A stretch of DNA of 64,000 nt. Source: Chionoecetes opilio (lineage: Eukaryota > Arthropoda > Malacostraca > Decapoda > Majidae). A program made the translations under genes and the position numbers. This document shows positions 45,001-55,999 of the stretch, piece after piece (the stretch's first letter is position 1; each line of letters opens with the position of its first letter). Location of the stretch: NCBI GenBank assembly GCA_016584305.1, contig JACEEZ010013968.1, positions 55,869 through 119,868 of the forward strand, read 5' to 3'. The notes below the pieces were generated by a model. That model had not been told where the DNA came from. It worked only from the letters and a program-made list of their open reading frames with translations, and made no database searches.

Positions 45001-45308
45001 GCAAAAAAAGCTTGGCTTGGTGACAAAAACCAAGTGACTCAGACGACAGTGACGTCACAATGCGCATCTACGTCACGTCACCTGCCGTTCTGTACGATAT
45101 TTCGGCGCTCTATATGAGGACTCCTCGGATTTGCCTTACTTTGATGGCGGAATCGTTCTATATGATCACATTCGTTCTTAACGAAAATTTGAATTTTATT
45201 TATTAAAAAAATATTAATAAATAAATTTTTATATTTTTATATTTTAGGTCGTTCACTCTATAGGGGAAACGCTCTATGTGAACACGTTCTATGCGGGACC
45301 CTAGTGTA

Positions 45309-45605
45309 TTCCCATTTCTAAGTGATTTTCTCATATTTTCTCCTTTGGTACGGTTTATCTCTATTTTTGTTGTGTGATTTTCTCATATCTCCTTGGTGTA
45401 GTTTCCATATTTATGTTTTTGAATGATTCAGTCACATGTTCTCCTTAGCGTCATTTTTGGTTAAAGGTTTATTTCCCTCCATTTTTGTGTGTTCCCATTC
45501 AGCTTCATTTTGTTCCCCTTACGGCACCTTATATCTCCAATGTTTTGTTCATATCTCTATATCACCTAGGAAACTTGAGGGCAAGTTTCGTCTATCACCG
45601 GGGGG
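45309..45605. other. T-rich degenerate repeats, no gene
   Basis: Repeated TGTGATTTTCTCATAT-like and CTCCTTGGTG-like segments. Confidence 0.5.
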
Positions 45606-45609
45606 AAAT

Positions 45610-45930
45610 GTACTGTACTGTGTCGTAGGTAGGGTATATTTGGCAACTATATACGGGTACTCCGTAGTGTAGTGGTTAGCACGCTCGGTTCACAACCGAG
45701 AAGTCCCGGGTTCGATCCCCGGGCGGAGCGAAGATAGATGGGTGGTCTTTCTTAAAACCCGAACCCCTGTCCACCCAGCAGTGAATGGGTACCGGGTGTT
45801 AGCCGGGGGTTTGTGACCCCCCTCCTGGGGTGGTGGCTTCGGCCATCACTAAGCTGCAGCGGTAGATCACTACGGCTCCGAGGAATTATCCTCTAAACAA
45901 ACAAGCAATATATGGCAACTCTCCCTGACC
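45610..45930. mobile_element. Second copy of the hairpin MITE, split by a SINE
   Basis: The left part 45610-45653 equals 43506-43544 (GTGTCGTAGGTAGGGTATAT, TTGGCAACTATAT). The sequence resumes after the SINE as TATATGGCAACTCTCCCTGA. The intact copy gives the empty site CTATATGGC; TATAT is duplicated. Confidence 0.88.
45654..45908 (+). mobile_element. tRNA-Val-derived SINE
   Basis: The head 45659-45730 resembles tRNA-Val: GTAGTGTAGTGGTTAGCAC box A region, a paired anticodon stem CTCGG/CCGAG with loop TTCACAA (anticodon CAC), and GGGTTCGATCCCCGGGCGGA box B arm. The first two acceptor pairs fail (U-G and A-C), and about 170 bp of non-tRNA body follows (GTGAATGGGTACCGGGTGTT...). It ends CTAAACAAACAAGCA. 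The body and target duplication make it a SINE, not a tRNA gene. Confidence 0.88.
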
Positions 45931-46556
45931 TCGCCTATAAATATTGTTGACGAATGACCTCGCTCTCTTAGTTCTCACTACTCGCTCGCTTCTCACTCAC
46001 CCCAGAGGTCACATTCCGCGCTCCGTCCTGGGCCAGAAGCCACAAAACACTTAAAGACCTTTTTTTGGTCGTTAGTCCAACGACGGAACCCACAGCGCGG
46101 AAAATTCGTCGATTTCGTCGTTAACGTGCACACTGGCCAACGACTGCTCAAGACCGGTATTAGCAGAGGTCGGAAGTCTCCAGACATGCTCATTATTGCT
46201 TGGTATGCTATGAAATATCTTTTTTGTAGGTGAATGTAGACATATGATTGCATTTGGATGGATATTATTCATATATATGAGTAAAGAGATGAAATACAAG
46301 CAAGGGACTCATCTACGTCTGGCAGCGCGGCCTTCGGCAGCAGCAGCAGCAGCAGCATGAAGCCCGTGAGGTGGATATCAACACCAACTTCACGAAGGGA
46401 GATAGATGTCTTTGGTAATATTTGGTAGGGGAGCGAGAACCCCTTGAGGAACCCTATGATCCCTGGTGCTATCACAGGCGTGGGAGCTGACTGTCTTCTT
46501 CAGGAAGGCACAGGTGAGGCGGATAACTGCGGGTTTTTACTCAAAAGTTTTGAGTG
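45931..46556. other. Unassigned; contains (CAG)6 and a repeat shared with other elements
   Basis: A CAG run lies at about 46336-46356. The segment 46440-46520 (AGGAAGGCACAGGTGAGGC, CTATCACAGGCG) is related, inverted, to the spacer of the 42013-43102 foldback. No convincing gene. Confidence 0.55.
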
Positions 46557-46745
46557 GCGGCTGGAGCCGCTGTAGCGGTCCAGGAGGTTTGGTTATCCAG
46601 AAGGTTGTGTTTTCGGATGCCATGTAGGGCGCCAGAGGTACGATGATTACTTTTCATTTCATCCCGCCGCGCGGAGAGGCAACAGCTTGCTCCCGGCTCC
46701 TGCCTCACCCCAGCCGACCCCACGGCCGGAGATTTCCGTGGCGGA
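46557..46745. repeat. Long-range inverted repeat, copy 1
   Basis: About 180 bp almost identical to the reverse complement of 54906-55085, including GCCATGTAGGGCGCCAGAGG and CGCCGCGCGGAGAGGCAACA. Frames are open on both strands but short; no domain recognised. Confidence 0.9.
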
Positions 46746-46929
46746 TTAATTCGCCGTAGGATACTCTGGGTGGATTTACCCACTCATCTTCATCATTTAT
46801 ACATTTTTTCTCATCTTCACTGTCTTTCTTAAGTATATCTTTTGCGTCGTATTACCCAGTAATGTGAATATATATAAGCACACTCGATGAGAGACGAATC
46901 TTCTTGTAAATCAAGGAAGCGTAGCTTTG
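46746..46929. other. No feature recognised
   Basis: AT-rich spacer. Confidence 0.5.
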
Positions 46930-47285
46930 CTTGTTACGGTTGCATGTATACAGGGCGTGGCGTTCTGTCAGGAGGCCTTGCCTTGCAACCCTCTGTCACC
47001 GGGCAGCGCGGTATCTCAACATGTAACGGCAGCATGTTATTTCTCCGTCAGGAGGCCGCCTGACACACCTCAGTCACGGGGAAGCGAGACCAGCTGAGGC
47101 AGCGGCCTCTCTCAACTGCCTGTTGTTCTTCGTCAGGTGGCAGCCTGTCCCTCCACAATATCGGTGTAATGCATCTCACCATGTAGCGACATGATTTGTT
47201 CTCCGTCAGGAAGCAGCCTAGCTGCCATTCCTCAGTCAAGAGGCAGCTCGGCATATCTCACCATGTAGCGACCTCATTTTGTTCT
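46930..47285. repeat. ~90-bp degenerate tandem repeat, ~4 copies
   Basis: Blocks share TCTCACCATGTAGCGAC, TTGTTCTCCGTCAGGA, GCAGCCT and CCTCAGTCA. Confidence 0.8.
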
Positions 47286-47800
47286 CATTATTATACATTA
47301 TTTACATCATATACCTTTCAGTGTTCACTCGGCAACAGCGAAATATCGCAAAGACATGACCCACATACTAGTGTTATGTAGTGATAGGTATGTCCACATT
47401 GTGTTCATGTGCATTTGTAGTCTGTGTGTAATAAATAGCACGCGGCGTAAGGGCTTTCAGCTTATGTCTCGACACACGGCGTATTGGTGATGCTTCACAA
47501 AGATGCCTTCTTCCTTTACTAGATGAAACCTCAACAGCTCCCTGCTGCTCCACCACCAGGCTGCATGCTGCTTTCAAACACTTTGAAGAAGAGTGTTTTT
47601 ATTATCCTTTGAAGAAAAAGAAACATTAGAAATGCAAGCAAAAATAGATATTACATCAAACATGAGCATTAGAAGGTGATTTCCTGATATCTGGCAACTG
47701 ACAAGGAAAACAATTGTTGAGTGGAGACTTAATACCCATTTACCATTGGACTGCTGGTGATTACTCAATTACCTCAAAAAAAAAAAATCGTTCTGGGGAG
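47286..47800 (-). other. Unassigned; one possible exon
   Basis: Minus-strand 47374-47577 reads LVVEQQGAVEVSSSKGRRHL and RRVSRHKLKALTPRAIYYTQ, a basic Ser-rich stretch preceded by an AG. It could be an upstream exon of the NFATC2IP-like gene (whose N-termini are basic and variable), but nothing proves it. Confidence 0.2.
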
Positions 47801-47809
47801 CCTTCCTGT

Positions 47810-48200
47810 TAAGTGTGTCTCCAAGGATGAAGAAACACTACACCAACACAAAAATGGTTGGATAAGAAGGTATACAGAGACACGATGCAAACATGCAAAT
47901 CAGTAGGAGGAGGAGGAAGTTGACATGAGATGCCACGTTGATGTGCAAATCCGTAAGGAGGAGATAGATTATATACATAAGGATGAACAGACACCATGGG
48001 ACCCATCTGTCTATGAGGGTATAGGAGAAAAAACAACAGACACTATGCTGATAGGCAAATGAGTGAAAGAATACGGAGGTAGGCAGTGTCAATACACTAA
48101 CACGCTGATCAGTAAGAGGAAGATGAGGAGGCAGAGACACAATGCTAACATGCAAATTAGTGAGAAGAGGAGGAAGATTCAATACCAGCACGCAAATCAG
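47810..48200. repeat. Degenerate ~55-60-bp tandem repeat
   Basis: Repeating ATGCAAATCAGT(A/G)AGGAGGAGGA-type segments with diverged spacers, reaching the start of a LINE-B fragment. Confidence 0.7.
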
Positions 48201-48204
48201 TTGG

Positions 48205-48440
48205 ATGAGGAGTTTGGAGGCTTACTAGATGAAATATTACAGTCTGTTCATTGAGAACAATGTTGAGGACATTGTCTGTCGAGGACATTGAGATCTTGGA
48301 AAGTTTTACATACTTTGGTAGCGCAGCACATAATGACGGCGGGTCATGTCAAGAAATCTTACGGCGGATTGGCATAAGCCACGGTGTTATGGACTCGCTC
48401 AGCAGGAGTATTTGGCGTTGTCGGTACCTGTGCGAGGGTG
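48205..48440 (+). pseudogene. LINE-B fragment
   Basis: DIEILESFTYFGSAAHNDGG and ILRRIGISHGVMDSLSRSIW match 39880-40040. Both ends are broken; an inserted duplicate of GAGGACATTG shifts the frame near 48270. Confidence 0.9.
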
Positions 48441-48444
48441 ATTC

Positions 48445-49140
48445 GTCCCCGGCTAAAATGTCCCGGATGACTCGCCCCCGGGGTATTCAACCCTGGAGGA
48501 TTTGTCCCCTTGTCTGTATTTTTTTACTGTTACGAAGCTCCATTACTGCAGCATGTATCATGTGCAGTATATATCTAGAAAGCTTAAAATTCTAAAATAT
48601 TCCTACATCTTGAATTAATTTCCAACAGTTTCATTAAGAACCTCCTACAAAATAACTTGTATATCTCTCAGCACTGTACCCTTTTTTCACACCCTCTCTT
48701 ACCTCGAATTAATCTTCCATCGTAAAGTGCCATATGACCTCCGATGTCTGGCACATTTTCCCTTTTTTAGCATTGAATCAATCTTCCATCGTAAAGACCT
48801 CTTGTGTGCATGTGATACTATAATACCTCTTGTAGCATACAGGGCCCTGAGCTATTCTCGTGGTCGTGGTGTATATGATTGATCAATTTATTCCTTAAAT
48901 TGATGCACACTTTGCCACTATCACTTCTAGGCCATTCCAGGCATCTAAGTTTCTATTGGGAAAGCTGTACTTGCGTTACTCCTACCGTAGATAACACTAA
49001 AGTCGCCAGGACTGTTTTTTTCTATGTACAGACGTGTAGTGGCGTTAATACTTAGGGTGGTGTGGGGGGACACCGTACTATTAGTGGAAAAATATTCATA
49101 AAAAAATCCATTTTTTACCTGAGAGAGTGCACACTGTGCC
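48445..49140. other. No gene; minor direct repeats
   Basis: ATTCGTCCCCGGCTAAAATG and related CCCGG-rich words directly follow the LINE fragment. Two copies of AATCTTCCATCGTAAAG lie about 70 bp apart (48710, 48779). Confidence 0.5.
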
Positions 49141-50114
49141 CAAAACAAACTTCAAAATAGGGCCCCCACCATGGTACCCTCATGAAACTATCAAAATAAG
49201 GGTCTTTAATTTTTTTTAAAATTTTTTGGCCCCTCGCCCGGGTGTCCCCCCCCGAGGGGGGAAAACCGGGATCAGGTATGGGGGGGCCCCGATATTTTTT
49301 TAAATCTATTACATAAAAACTTTTTGTTTTTTTTGCCTAAAAATCAAAATTTCGACCCTAGACACCCCATTTTTTATTAGGGATGAAATAAAAGTAAGCT
49401 CATATAAAAAGCATTTATTAAAAGAAGGTCTAGGTTTTTTATGCCCCTATTCAGAAGTGCATCAAAGGATGCAGGGGGGGAAAAACCTTCACCGGGTCAC
49501 CCTGCCTTTGGGTGATGCCTTGGAGGTCACCGGGACCCCCCTTGCGTTCGGATCAACAGAAGTTTCATTAGGAGGGTAGGGAAGGTAAAAGGGTTTCCGG
49601 GGTGTTGCGGATTATCCGGAAAAAGAAAGGTTTTAATTTTCCATCCTCCAGATGGCCAAAACTGACAACAAGCACACTAATGTCCCCACCCCCCCCTTCC
49701 CCCCTTTCAGTTTCAGCGAACCAGAAAAAGCCCCCCCCTGGGTTTTTTTCGCAGAAAAAGGGTATGATGCTGCGCCAGGTGCCCTCCGAAACCTCTCCGA
49801 GTATCGGAGGAGTCGTCACTGAAGTGGGACATTCAACCTCCTCCTCGTCAGGGGTTTTCCTCCGGGACAGGCACAGACTTCTTCCCTGTGGACCTTTTTT
49901 TTCCCAATGTTTTTTTTCGCCGCTGCCTTCTTTTGTCTTCCGCTTCTGCTTTCTCTGCCTTCAACCTCATTAGAATTCCCCTCCCTCATTTCTTTAAAAA
50001 AGCAGGCCCGCACCCTCTTTGCCCCTTTCCAAAAGGACGAGGATTACCTTGGGGAAGGGGCCTGCACATCGGGTTTAAAGTCTGTCTTTTTGGGAAGGGT
50101 GTCCTGGGGTGGCG

Positions 50115-50345
50115 GGTGGTGTGCTGGGGCCCCGGGGGGTGGCAGGGGCATCGTGCTGGGGCCCGGGGTGGCAGGCTCGTCGTGTGGGTTCGGGGGGGCA
50201 GGTTTTGTCGTGCTGGGGCCCGGGGTGGCAGGGGGGTCGTGTGGGGCCCGGGGTGGCGGGGCCGTCGTGCGGGGCCCGGGGGGGCAGGTCTGTCGGTGGT
50301 GCCGGGGGGGAGGCTCTTGTGTGGGGCCCGGGGTGGCAGGCACAA
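50115..50345. repeat. ~29-bp G-rich minisatellite, ~8 copies
   Basis: Unit approximately GTGGGGCCCGGGGTGGCAGG plus NNGTCGT. Repeated GGGG tracts could form G-quadruplexes on the plus strand; the minus-strand Pro-rich frames are artefacts. Confidence 0.85.
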
Positions 50346-50824
50346 AATCTAGCCGGGAGACACACGGGAAGGGGTATAGCTTTGAGGTAGGGGCCTTCAG
50401 CCAGTCGCTCCTCTCCATCTGAACTTCCTCCATCAGAAGAAGTTGGGTAACTTCCACTAAAAATTTTGGGTGGTGCCGGTCGCTCTTTTACAGCGCTCCT
50501 AAAAAAACACATCATCTGGGAAGTGTTGCGTTTGAGGGGCCCATTACCAGCGCCCGGAAAACCATGAGAATGTTGGGGGGGGTAGTGGTTTTGGTCCATG
50601 CCCAGAAGAAAAACTCGGGAAAACTTGTGGATTTTTATGTGCTCTTTAGGGTGCATGAGCGCGTGGTCGTTCATAGGGACGCAAAATGTCTTAAAGGGCC
50701 CCAAAGACACTCACACCAATGGCGGGGTTTTGTTTTGTATGGGAGGCAAGGTAACCACGAACCATGCATTATCGCAAACTCAACAGGTGAATGTTCATGT
50801 GACTTCGCATTGTCATGATCAGAA

Positions 50825-50851
50825 GAATCTTGTTCTTACAAAGAACAAGAT
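50825..50851. other. Perfect 12-bp hairpin
   Basis: AATCTTGTTCTT, loop ACA, AAGAACAAGATT. Confidence 0.85.
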
Positions 50852-53800
50852 TTTTCTCATGGAGAGTGAATTTGTCTGCAGAAGCATTCACCATTCATCC
50901 ACCATGGGAAATGCAATATCCCTTTGGAAAAAAAGATCGTGTTTCCTCATAAAAAGGGGGTTTCCATGGGCATCGGGGAATATAAACCTGGAGGGAGGGC
51001 TGCCCCACAGCTTTTAAAATGCCCACAAACGTCAGCTGCACCGCGTTCACGATTACCTGCGGGTACTGGGGCCCTCGCAACCAACCTTAGGGCTTCATAA
51101 AGTCGACAATGAACTCTACCCAAAATTGTAATCCGGCCCGGCGTGAAATGTGTACTTCCCCAAAAAGTAATGTGAGCCTTTAAAAAGGTTTCCACATTGA
51201 TTTGTTGAAGGCAAAAAATCCGGGCAAGGCTGCCTTTCCCGGAGCCTTCAATAAAAGGTTTTGGATGGGTTTCAAAAGGGCATAGTACCAGTCCCTTGTC
51301 GCCATTTTCTTTTCTCCCAGGCAGCAGGGATGTCTTGCTCCCACAAGCAGGGCCCATACTGGACACCTCCTACGACATCGTTCATGGGCGGGCCGTAAAA
51401 TTTGGCTGCGTGGATGGTAAAAAATCAGCAATGTTATTTCTTGTTGGGGGCTAAAAACCCCATTGCTGGGGGAAGCAACACCCTATGGTAACTCCATCCG
51501 ACAGTTCTTCGTGATAGAAGGGGTCCTGAACAAAAAAAAAAATTAGGACTTAAAAGGCCCTTGTGCAAAAAAAAGTTGACAAAAAAAATTAAAAATAGAG
51601 CGCTTGAAGGCATCCTTTTAAAAAAGAAATTAATTAGACTTAAAAGGCCCTTTGCGGGCAAAAAAAGCAAAAAAAAAATGAAAAAATTTTAAAATCAAAA
51701 TAAGACCTTAAGCTACCCCGGGGTCTTTTGCATGACCTCATCCCAGGGGCCCAAAGAAGACGGGGGATGAGGTATAAAAAAGCCCTTGGGGAGATAGGAA
51801 TAAAGAGAATTTTACAGAAAGAGTGTTTTTTTGATGTTGAATCTGTCAGGGGCTTTTTCAGGTGCGCTAGTGGCCACGCGGTGCTTAAAGGCAGCCCCAG
51901 GTCAGGCGGCCCCCATTGCGTCGTCTCCTAAAAATATTTGCGAGGCATGAGGGGACGGTGATGGCGGTGGGGGTTAATCTGAAAAATTTAATGACATTAG
52001 ACATCTGCATAGTTGGGTTTAGGTTGTTTTGGTTAGCTTAGTTTGTATTTTTTACAGGTAGAGGCGATTCTTTCTGGCCCCCATATTTTTGGGTATGAGT
52101 CTGGAAATATGGGGGGATACGAACGTAGCCCCCCAAAAAAGCGTGTTTAAAAGTTTTTTTAACCTAAAAAAAAAATTAGATCATTCTAATAACATAAAAC
52201 ACTATAAATAGTTATTCATGGCTTTAGATAATAACAAATAATTAACCCATAATTTAAACCCAACAAAAAATTTCCAAAAAAAAAAACAAACCCCTTTAAT
52301 TTAAAAGCAAGTTTTACACCCTTTAAAAATTTTTTAATAAAATATTAGATTTTTTCTGTTTTTCGATTTTTAAAAAAAAAAGTTTCCAAAAATTTGTGGG
52401 GGGTAAACCCTAAAATAATTTTTAAATTTTTTTTTAAACAAAAAAAATTAATTCTAGTATTCTAATAACATTTAAAACATTAATAAAAATTTTATTTTAT
52501 GCCCAAAAAAAACTGTTCATTAATTTAAACCCCATTCAACACCACAAAAAAAAATTTCCCTTTAAATTTAAAGGGATAGTTAAAATTTTTAAAATTCAAA
52601 TATACTTCTCAAATTTTGTAGTTTTTTGGGGTTTCAAAAAAAAATCCAAAATTTTTGTATACCCCCCCCTTCCCAAATTTTACCCCCCCACCAATTTTTT
52701 GTAAAAACCACCCCCTTTTAAAACCCCCCTTTTAAAAACCCCAAAAAGGTTATACCCGTATTGCAAAATTTCCTCAAAAGAATCCCCCATCACAGGGCCC
52801 ACATGAGACACTATATAAAAACGGCGAAAAGAAAAAAGGAAATACAAAAAAAAAATTTCTTACCGGAAAAACGGGAAAGGGGCCTGACGCTACCCGTTTT
52901 CGCAGTAGTTCCTGGGGGGCGCTGCACCGTGGTGGCATGATGGCGCGAAATTTGAATTAATTTCGCGTTGTAGCCTTGTACCGGTTTCCCCCCCCTTTGG
53001 TGTGACCCCCCCCCCCCCTACTTTTACATCCATGATTTCAGGAAAATAGAAGGGGCTATCTGGAAAGTTGTCATTTTTTTCCCCTGGGGTTAAAGAAAAT
53101 ATTATAAAAAGTCAATTTCAAAAAACAAAAAGGGGCGCCAAAAAAGGTCCCCTTAGGGAGTTTTCGAGGGGCCCCCCCGCGCTCCCCCAAAAAAAAAAAA
53201 TTTAAAGAAACCGAATAAATAATAAAACAAAAAAACCCCTGAAACAGGGTGATTATACAGTCATTAATAAAAATTTGTTTAACTTTTGTGCACATACAAA
53301 TTTTTGGGGGCTATAATGTTATTTCGGTCATTCTTTCACGGTCTGTTTCTTTTTTCCAAAATTTTCCCTTTTTCCCCAAAATACCCCCCTTTTTCCCCTT
53401 TCCGAAATATTTTGTAATTTTCCCCCATTTTCTTTTCAAATTGGGTTGGGTTTTTCCCCCCAGTTTTTTCAAATTGGGAATTCTTTCCCCCTGTAAATTT
53501 TTTTTTTTAGAAAAATTTTTGAACCATTTTTTTTCTTTTGTTTTTAGATGGGGAAAAAACCTTTTATTTCTTCAAAAGTTTTGTCCAGTAGTTTTTAAAA
53601 CTGGGGATTGTTTTTTTTGTTTTCGGGTCGTGCCCTTAAATAGGCTCAAAAGGGGTCAATTGTCCCCGGGTTCTTTGTGCCCCGATTTGATGATCCATCA
53701 ACCTCAAAAAACATTCACTTTTTGTTGAAAAGACAAAATTTTTTTTATACTAATCAACCCTTTGTATGGACATGCTAATTTTGATTTTGAAAATAAATTT

Positions 53801-54905
53801 TTATTTTTAAAAATAAATTCAAAGATTTTTTTTGGAAAAAAAATATCAGTCAAATGGGGTTTTCTAAATTGTGACAAACCCCAAACAAACCCATTGGAAA
53901 TTTAGGCAAAAAAAAAATATACAAAGTGCTTTAGTTTTTTAAAATTTGGAATTAAAAAAGGCAAAACCCCTGGAATTCTATCCTTTTTAAAAAAAATAAT
54001 AAAGCAAATAATTATCAATTTGTAAAAAATGCAAATTTTGACCCGGAGTTTTTGCATTTTAAGTGGAAAAATTCAGCTAAAATTACTTACCAAAAAGTTC
54101 CAATTCATGGGCATTGGAAGGAAGTTTCCCAGATAAATTTTAAATTATAAGCATAGAGAGTTTTTTATTACCAACTAGTGTCACCAAATAGGGATTTTTG
54201 TAAAAAAATTTACAATAACCTAATAAATTATTAAAAGGACAGGGAAAACCATTCCTGCACTATAGAAATTCTAGTAAAAGGAAGAAAATTTTTAAAAAAA
54301 AAAGCTCCCTAAAATTTTAAAAAATTAAATTTTTTTAAAAAAAAAGGAAAACCCGAACCCATCATTCCTACCCATGTACAAAAAGTAAAAAAGCAAAATT
54401 AAAGAAAATAGTATTTTTAAACAAGATTTGTAAGTTTAAATTCTCTCATGGCTAAAATTACTTCTTCGAGAGACCCAAAAATTCTAAAAAGAATGAATAA
54501 AATAATGTTAAAAAAGGGAAAAAAAATGAGGGGAAAAGGTGAGAAGCCGGGTCCCGCTGGGTCGCTCGTTCCGAGGGAACTCTGCGAAAATAAATGCTTT
54601 TCAATTTGGGGGAAGGGGGCTGACCTGAAAGAAGAAAAACAGGGGTTGAGAAGGCCGCGCCCCGGGGCTCTTCCCCTACCAGGGGCAGCCCTTTTACGGG
54701 GGCATCTGCCTTAATTTAATACCCCGGTCCCCGGAAGAATAAGGCAGGCTGAAGAAAAGGGTGATAATGAAAGAAAAACAAACTACCCCTTTTTTTTCAA
54801 AAAACTCCCTGGTGTTTTAAAAACCCAAAAATGGGTTCGGCGGGGAAAAAAAAAAAACAGTAAATGGGGAAAAAAAGATTGAAAAATGGGAATACCAAAC
54901 CAAAT

Positions 54906-55085
54906 TAACCGCCACGGAAATCTCCGGCCGTGGGGTCGGCTGGGGTGAGGCAGGAGCCGGGAGCAAGCTGTTGCCTCTCCGCGCGGCGGGATGAAATGAA
55001 AAGTAATCATCGTACCTCTGGCGCCCTACATGGCATCCGAAAACACAACCTTCTGGATAACCAAACTCCTGGACCGCTACACCGC
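54906..55085. repeat. Long-range inverted repeat, copy 2
   Basis: Reverse complement of 46557-46745 with almost no changes, although the neighbouring sequence is strongly degraded. Confidence 0.9.
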
Positions 55086-55445
55086 CAGCTCCTCCGCCAC
55101 TGTAGGTTTTGGGCAGGATTAAACGTCTTATTACTCGTTATTATACAACTTAGTGATTATGGTGAGATGTTATATATACTTGTCATTATCTAAATCAATG
55201 TAGCACCGTGTGTCACCTTAAATAAGGGTGATTTAAAGATGTTATGATGAGGTGACTGATGGCGAGGCAGAGTGACGGAGAGGCCTTGCCGCGGGCCTCC
55301 CCATATCACAAATATTCACTATTTCAACCCACACACACATGCACCTTCTACCACCAAAACACTAGCAACACAGGCTCCTACTTATACATCTTACTTTCTG
55401 ATACATTAAAACCCCTTTAAAACGCAAGCATTCCGAATAAAACGA
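55086..55445. other. No feature recognised
   Basis: Mixed sequence without a gene or repeat I can name. Confidence 0.5.
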
Positions 55446-55449
55446 GAAT

Positions 55450-55870
55450 TAGTTTGAGATGGACGGGGACAAGGCGGGGAGAGGCAGTCTGGCATGCCAT
55501 TCTTCCCCGGAAATATGTCTCGCTGACTTGTGATTGGTCGAGAAGTTTTAAAACTGTTTATCATTGGCTGGTGGCTGATGACGCGCTTGATGACGTCATT
55601 ATCGCCTTAGCCAGTCAGCGCCTCCGACGCGTTAACGACCGAAAAGGGAGGTTTTGGGTAGCTTTCGTCGTTAGGAAACGAAGTTCGGAGAGATGTCTTT
55701 GCTGCCCAACTACCTTTGTTGCTGGCTTCCTGCCCTGGGCGGCCCACTTGGCTGCCCCAACATCTCCTCTGTACTACAATCCTGGCCAATACATCAATCT
55801 TCTGTCTACAATCTACAAGTTGAGTAATCATTACCCCACATACTATAAGGTCTCGTAAAGACAATCACAG
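55450..55870 (+). promoter_or_regulatory. Promoter-like stretch: CCAAT/ATTGG boxes and a perfect CRE
   Basis: ATTGG occurs at about 55532-55536 and 55563-55567, and the full cAMP-response palindrome TGACGTCA at about 55590-55597, followed by a GC-richer region and an open frame to 55858. ATTGG pairs spaced 31 bp upstream of a CRE is a common arrangement in eukaryotic promoters. No transcript evidence, and the downstream frame (ending YKLSNHYPTYYKVS) is not recognised. Confidence 0.3.
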
Positions 55871-55999
55871 ACCAAAGAACCCACTCTCCCAGCCTTGACC
55901 GCCTTGCGCCACACAGCTGCCACGTGCCTCGCCACACTCTCCATCTATGTTCCTGCCTCTACTCATCAATACACAAGTATTAGTACCACCATCCCGGTA

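Larger units (their letters stand above)
43852..45306 (-). mobile_element. Tigger/pogo-like deletion derivative
   Basis: TA dinucleotides flank the ends CACTAGGGTCCCACATA and TATGCGGGACCCTAGTG. The subterminal regions also match inverted (CTCTATGTGAA...). It retains a C-terminal transposase fragment on the minus strand, a short unrecognised stretch, and a 3' fragment of a CR1 LINE at about 44925-45000. 1,455 bp, versus 2-3 kb for complete Tigger elements. Confidence 0.8.
49141..54905. other. Homopolymer-rich degenerate block, no gene recognised
   Basis: Long runs of A, T, C and G of four to ten bases dominate, especially 49200-49900 and 51400-54900. No frame is sustained. Isolated structures: a G-rich minisatellite at 50115-50345 and a perfect hairpin at 50825-50851. 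Minus-strand frames 49568-49819 and 50380-50710 contain acidic, Ser-rich stretches (SYPTSSDGGSSDGEER) that I cannot assign. Run lengths resemble uncorrected long-read consensus, so real genes could be hidden. Confidence 0.6.

Noticed and set aside
45659..45730. Functional tRNA-Val(CAC) gene
   Set aside because: Two acceptor-stem pairs fail and a SINE body with a target duplication follows directly.
50115..50345. Collagen-like or proline-rich protein frames
   Set aside because: They arise from a 29-bp G-rich minisatellite whose period is not a multiple of three.
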